Made by a program: the position numbers and the translations under genes
Part shown: positions 14,847 through 15,888 of the stretch, piece by piece
Numbering within the stretch: the first letter of the stretch is position 1
Layout: every line of letters starts with the position of its first letter
The notes under the pieces: generated by a model
What the model saw: only the letters and a program-made list of their open reading frames with translations
Databases searched by the model: none
Told to the model about the DNA's origin: nothing
Assembly: GCA_012274175.1 (NCBI GenBank)
Contig: JAAOZZ010000115.1
Location: 1-15,888, forward strand
Source: Betaproteobacteria bacterium
GTDB taxonomy: Bacteria > Pseudomonadota > Gammaproteobacteria > Burkholderiales > Usitatibacteraceae
Reading direction: 5' to 3'
Length of the DNA: 15,888 nt

Positions 14847-15281
14847 ATGCACTCCAAGCTCGCGGGCTTGCGCGTGATGGTCATCGACGACAGCAGCACG
14901 ATCCGGAAATGCGCGGAGATCTTTCTCGAACAGGCCGGCTGCGAGGTGATCCAGGCGCACGACGGATTCGAGGCGCTTGCGAAGATAGCTGTCGAACAGC
15001 CCGATGTCATCCTGCTGGACATCCTGATGCCGCGCCTGGATGGCTACCATACCTGCGCGCTGATCAAGCAGAACGCCGCGCATCGCGCGACGCCGGTTGT
15101 CATGCTTTCGTCGAAGGATACGATGTTCGACCGGGCAAAGGGGCGCCTGGCCGGCGCCAACGAGCACCTTGCCAAGCCGTTCACGAAGGAAAACCTGCTG
15201 AATATGGTGGTAGCGCAAGTTACTCCGCGCTCCCACCGGAAGCCAATATCGAAGATCGTGGAAGGAGTGGTCCAAAAATGA
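14847..15281 (+). CDS. pilG: Twitching-motility response regulator PilG
   Basis: A 144-residue single-domain receiver. From ATG 14847 the spacing GLRVMVIDDSSTIRKCAE matches Pseudomonas PilG residue for residue, putting the phosphoacceptor at D58 (LLDILMPRLDGYHTCALIK), the position known for PilG; an ATG at 14817 in the same frame would add ten residues and overlap the preceding gene. Further matches are TPVVMLSSKDTMFDRAKGRLAGA and the conserved lysine in LAKPFTKE. PilG receives phosphate from the ChpA hub of the Pil-Chp chemosensory system and promotes type IV pilus extension and cAMP signalling. It has no output domain. Its C-terminal tail (SHRKPISKIVEGVVQK) differs from PilG of Pseudomonas. 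The stop overlaps the pilH start as ATGA, so the two are translationally coupled. AGGG at 14832-14835 may help initiation. Confidence 0.88.
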   Translation: MHSKLAGLRVMVIDDSSTIRKCAEIFLEQAGCEVIQAHDGFEALAKIAVEQPDVILLDILMPRLDGYHTCALIKQNAAHRATPVVMLSSKDTMFDRAKGRLAGANEHLAKPFTKENLLNMVVAQVTPRSHRKPISKIVEGVVQK

Positions 15282-15673
15282 AGGCGAAGAAGATCATGGT
15301 AGTGGACGACTCGCCTACCGAGCGAGCGTTCATCGAAGGAATCCTCAGGAAGTGCGGCTACCAGGTGATCACTGCGAACTCCGGGGAGGCCGGGATCGAG
15401 CGCGCGACGGCGGACCAGCCGGACCTGATCCTCATGGATGTCGTGATGCCGGGCCTGAACGGCTTCCAGGCAACGCGCGCCATCGTGCGCGATGAGGGCA
15501 CCAGGCACATTCCGATCATCATCTGCACGACAAAGGATGCGGACACCGATCGAATCTGGGGGATGCGCCAGGGCGCCAGGGGCTATCTCACCAAGCCTCT
15601 CGACGAGCGCGAGCTACTCGAGAAAATCAAGGCCTTGACGGACGATGAGCCGGTGCGCAGCCTGGTTCACTAA
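15278..15673 (+). CDS. pilH: Twitching-motility response regulator PilH
   Basis: A 131-residue single-domain receiver beginning at ATG 15278, with AAGGAG at 15262-15267. The acidic pair is in IMVVDDSPTERAF, the phosphoacceptor is D54 in LILMDVVMPGLNGFQATRAI (nearly identical to PilH of Pseudomonas across this motif), and TTKDADTDRIWGMRQGARGYLTKP follows the PilH pattern closely. PilH is the second response regulator of the Pil-Chp system, thought to act as a phosphate sink or to favour pilus retraction, counterbalancing PilG. The expected downstream partners, pilI (CheW-like), pilJ (chemoreceptor) and chpA, are missing; a tRNA gene on the opposite strand follows instead. If the partners exist they must be elsewhere in the genome. 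Confidence 0.9.
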   Translation: MKAKKIMVVDDSPTERAFIEGILRKCGYQVITANSGEAGIERATADQPDLILMDVVMPGLNGFQATRAIVRDEGTRHIPIIICTTKDADTDRIWGMRQGARGYLTKPLDERELLEKIKALTDDEPVRSLVH

Positions 15674-15675
15674 GG

Positions 15676-15718
15676 CGGCCAGGTCGGCAAGGTTCCGTAC
15701 GGGTTTCATGCCTGGCCG
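15676..15718 (+). terminator. Possible hairpin downstream of pilH
   Basis: CGGCCAGG (15676-15683) and CCTGGCCG (15711-15718) are exact reverse complements separated by 27 nt, and the loop contains a small palindrome, CCGTACGG (15695-15702), that could form its own stem. It begins 3 nt after the pilH stop. No uridine run follows directly, so intrinsic termination is uncertain; mRNA 3' protection is equally possible. Confidence 0.3.
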
Positions 15719-15747
15719 ATATGGCATCGTCCAAGTCATTCATTCTT

Positions 15748-15822
15748 TGGTGGGTCGTACTGGGATCGAACCAGTGGCCCCTGCCGTGTGAAGGCAGTGC
15801 TCTACCGCTGAGCTAACGACCC
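15748..15822 (-). tRNA. tRNA-Val (anticodon CAC)
   Basis: The minus strand folds into a complete 75-nt cloverleaf. The acceptor stem is GGGTCGT / ACGACCC, the D stem GCTC / GAGC, the anticodon stem CTGCC / GGCAG with loop TTCACAC giving anticodon CAC (valine, GUG codons), the variable loop is 5 nt, and the T arm is ACTGG-TTCGATC-CCAGT. Discriminator A and an encoded CCA end (15748-15750) are present. All stems are fully paired. It is convergent with pilH. Confidence 0.96.
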
Positions 15823-15835
15823 GGGAGAGAACCGC

Positions 15836-15864
15836 ATTTTACCAGAGGGGAATCCGGGCGCGAA
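15836..15864 (-). promoter_or_regulatory. Candidate promoter of the tRNA-Val gene
   Basis: On the minus strand TAAAAT (15841-15836) is a strong -10 match, placing the transcription start about 7 nt before the mature tRNA 5' end. Seventeen bases upstream is TTCGCG (15864-15859), a poor -35 match that shares only the leading TT. Placement relative to the tRNA is what makes it credible. Confidence 0.45.
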
Positions 15865-15888
15865 ACGGAAAGCCCCGGCGGAAACGTA

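Noticed and set aside
15748..15822. tRNA-Val as the attachment site of a genomic island
   Set aside because: I saw no integrase and no repeated copy of the tRNA 3' end elsewhere in the window.
1..15888. CRISPR arrays, insertion sequences, rRNA genes or riboswitches
   Set aside because: No regularly spaced direct repeats, transposase frame, rRNA sequence or recognisable aptamer was seen on reading.

Overview
The window is a GC-rich bacterial chromosome segment. I infer a betaproteobacterium from a PilG/PilH-type response-regulator pair, an AlgD-like GDP-mannose dehydrogenase, REP-like hairpins of a kind common in beta/gammaproteobacteria, and the overall coding style; there is no 16S rRNA to prove it. 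Nearly all of the first 12 kb is coded on the + strand.

Region A (1-6596) is a tightly packed polysaccharide operon: the C-terminal end of a CapK/PaaK-like adenylate-forming ligase (cut by the window edge), two tandem GT4 glycosyltransferases, an AsnB-type glutamine amidotransferase and a heparinase II/III-family protein. Adjacent genes are separated by 2 and 5 nt or overlap through GTGA and ATGA junctions. Region B (6597-9299) follows a perfect 9-bp hairpin: an algD homologue (GDP-mannose 6-dehydrogenase) and a third GT4 glycosyltransferase whose ribosome-binding site lies in a second REP-like hairpin. Together A and B suggest a secreted or capsular polymer containing mannuronic acid, possibly amidated by the AsnB homologue and trimmed by the heparinase-like lyase. 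No exosortase, polymerase, flippase or export gene is inside the window, so the pathway continues outside it.

Region C (9300-12507) is a SAM methyltransferase followed after 1 nt by a REC-HisKA_3-HATPase hybrid kinase and then a NarL/FixJ response regulator, a compact regulatory unit next to the sugar genes. A 108-residue protein of unknown function follows.

Region D (12544-15888) is a different neighbourhood. A secreted DUF302 protein is on the minus strand, divergent from a JmjC-like cupin gene. The cupin frame runs out of phase near 14186, where a DUF1631-like coding region begins in another frame: a broken fusion, a deletion scar, or a sequencing error. Next come pilG and pilH (twitching chemosensory response regulators) without the usual pilI, pilJ or chpA, and finally a complete tRNA-Val(CAC) on the minus strand with a plausible promoter.
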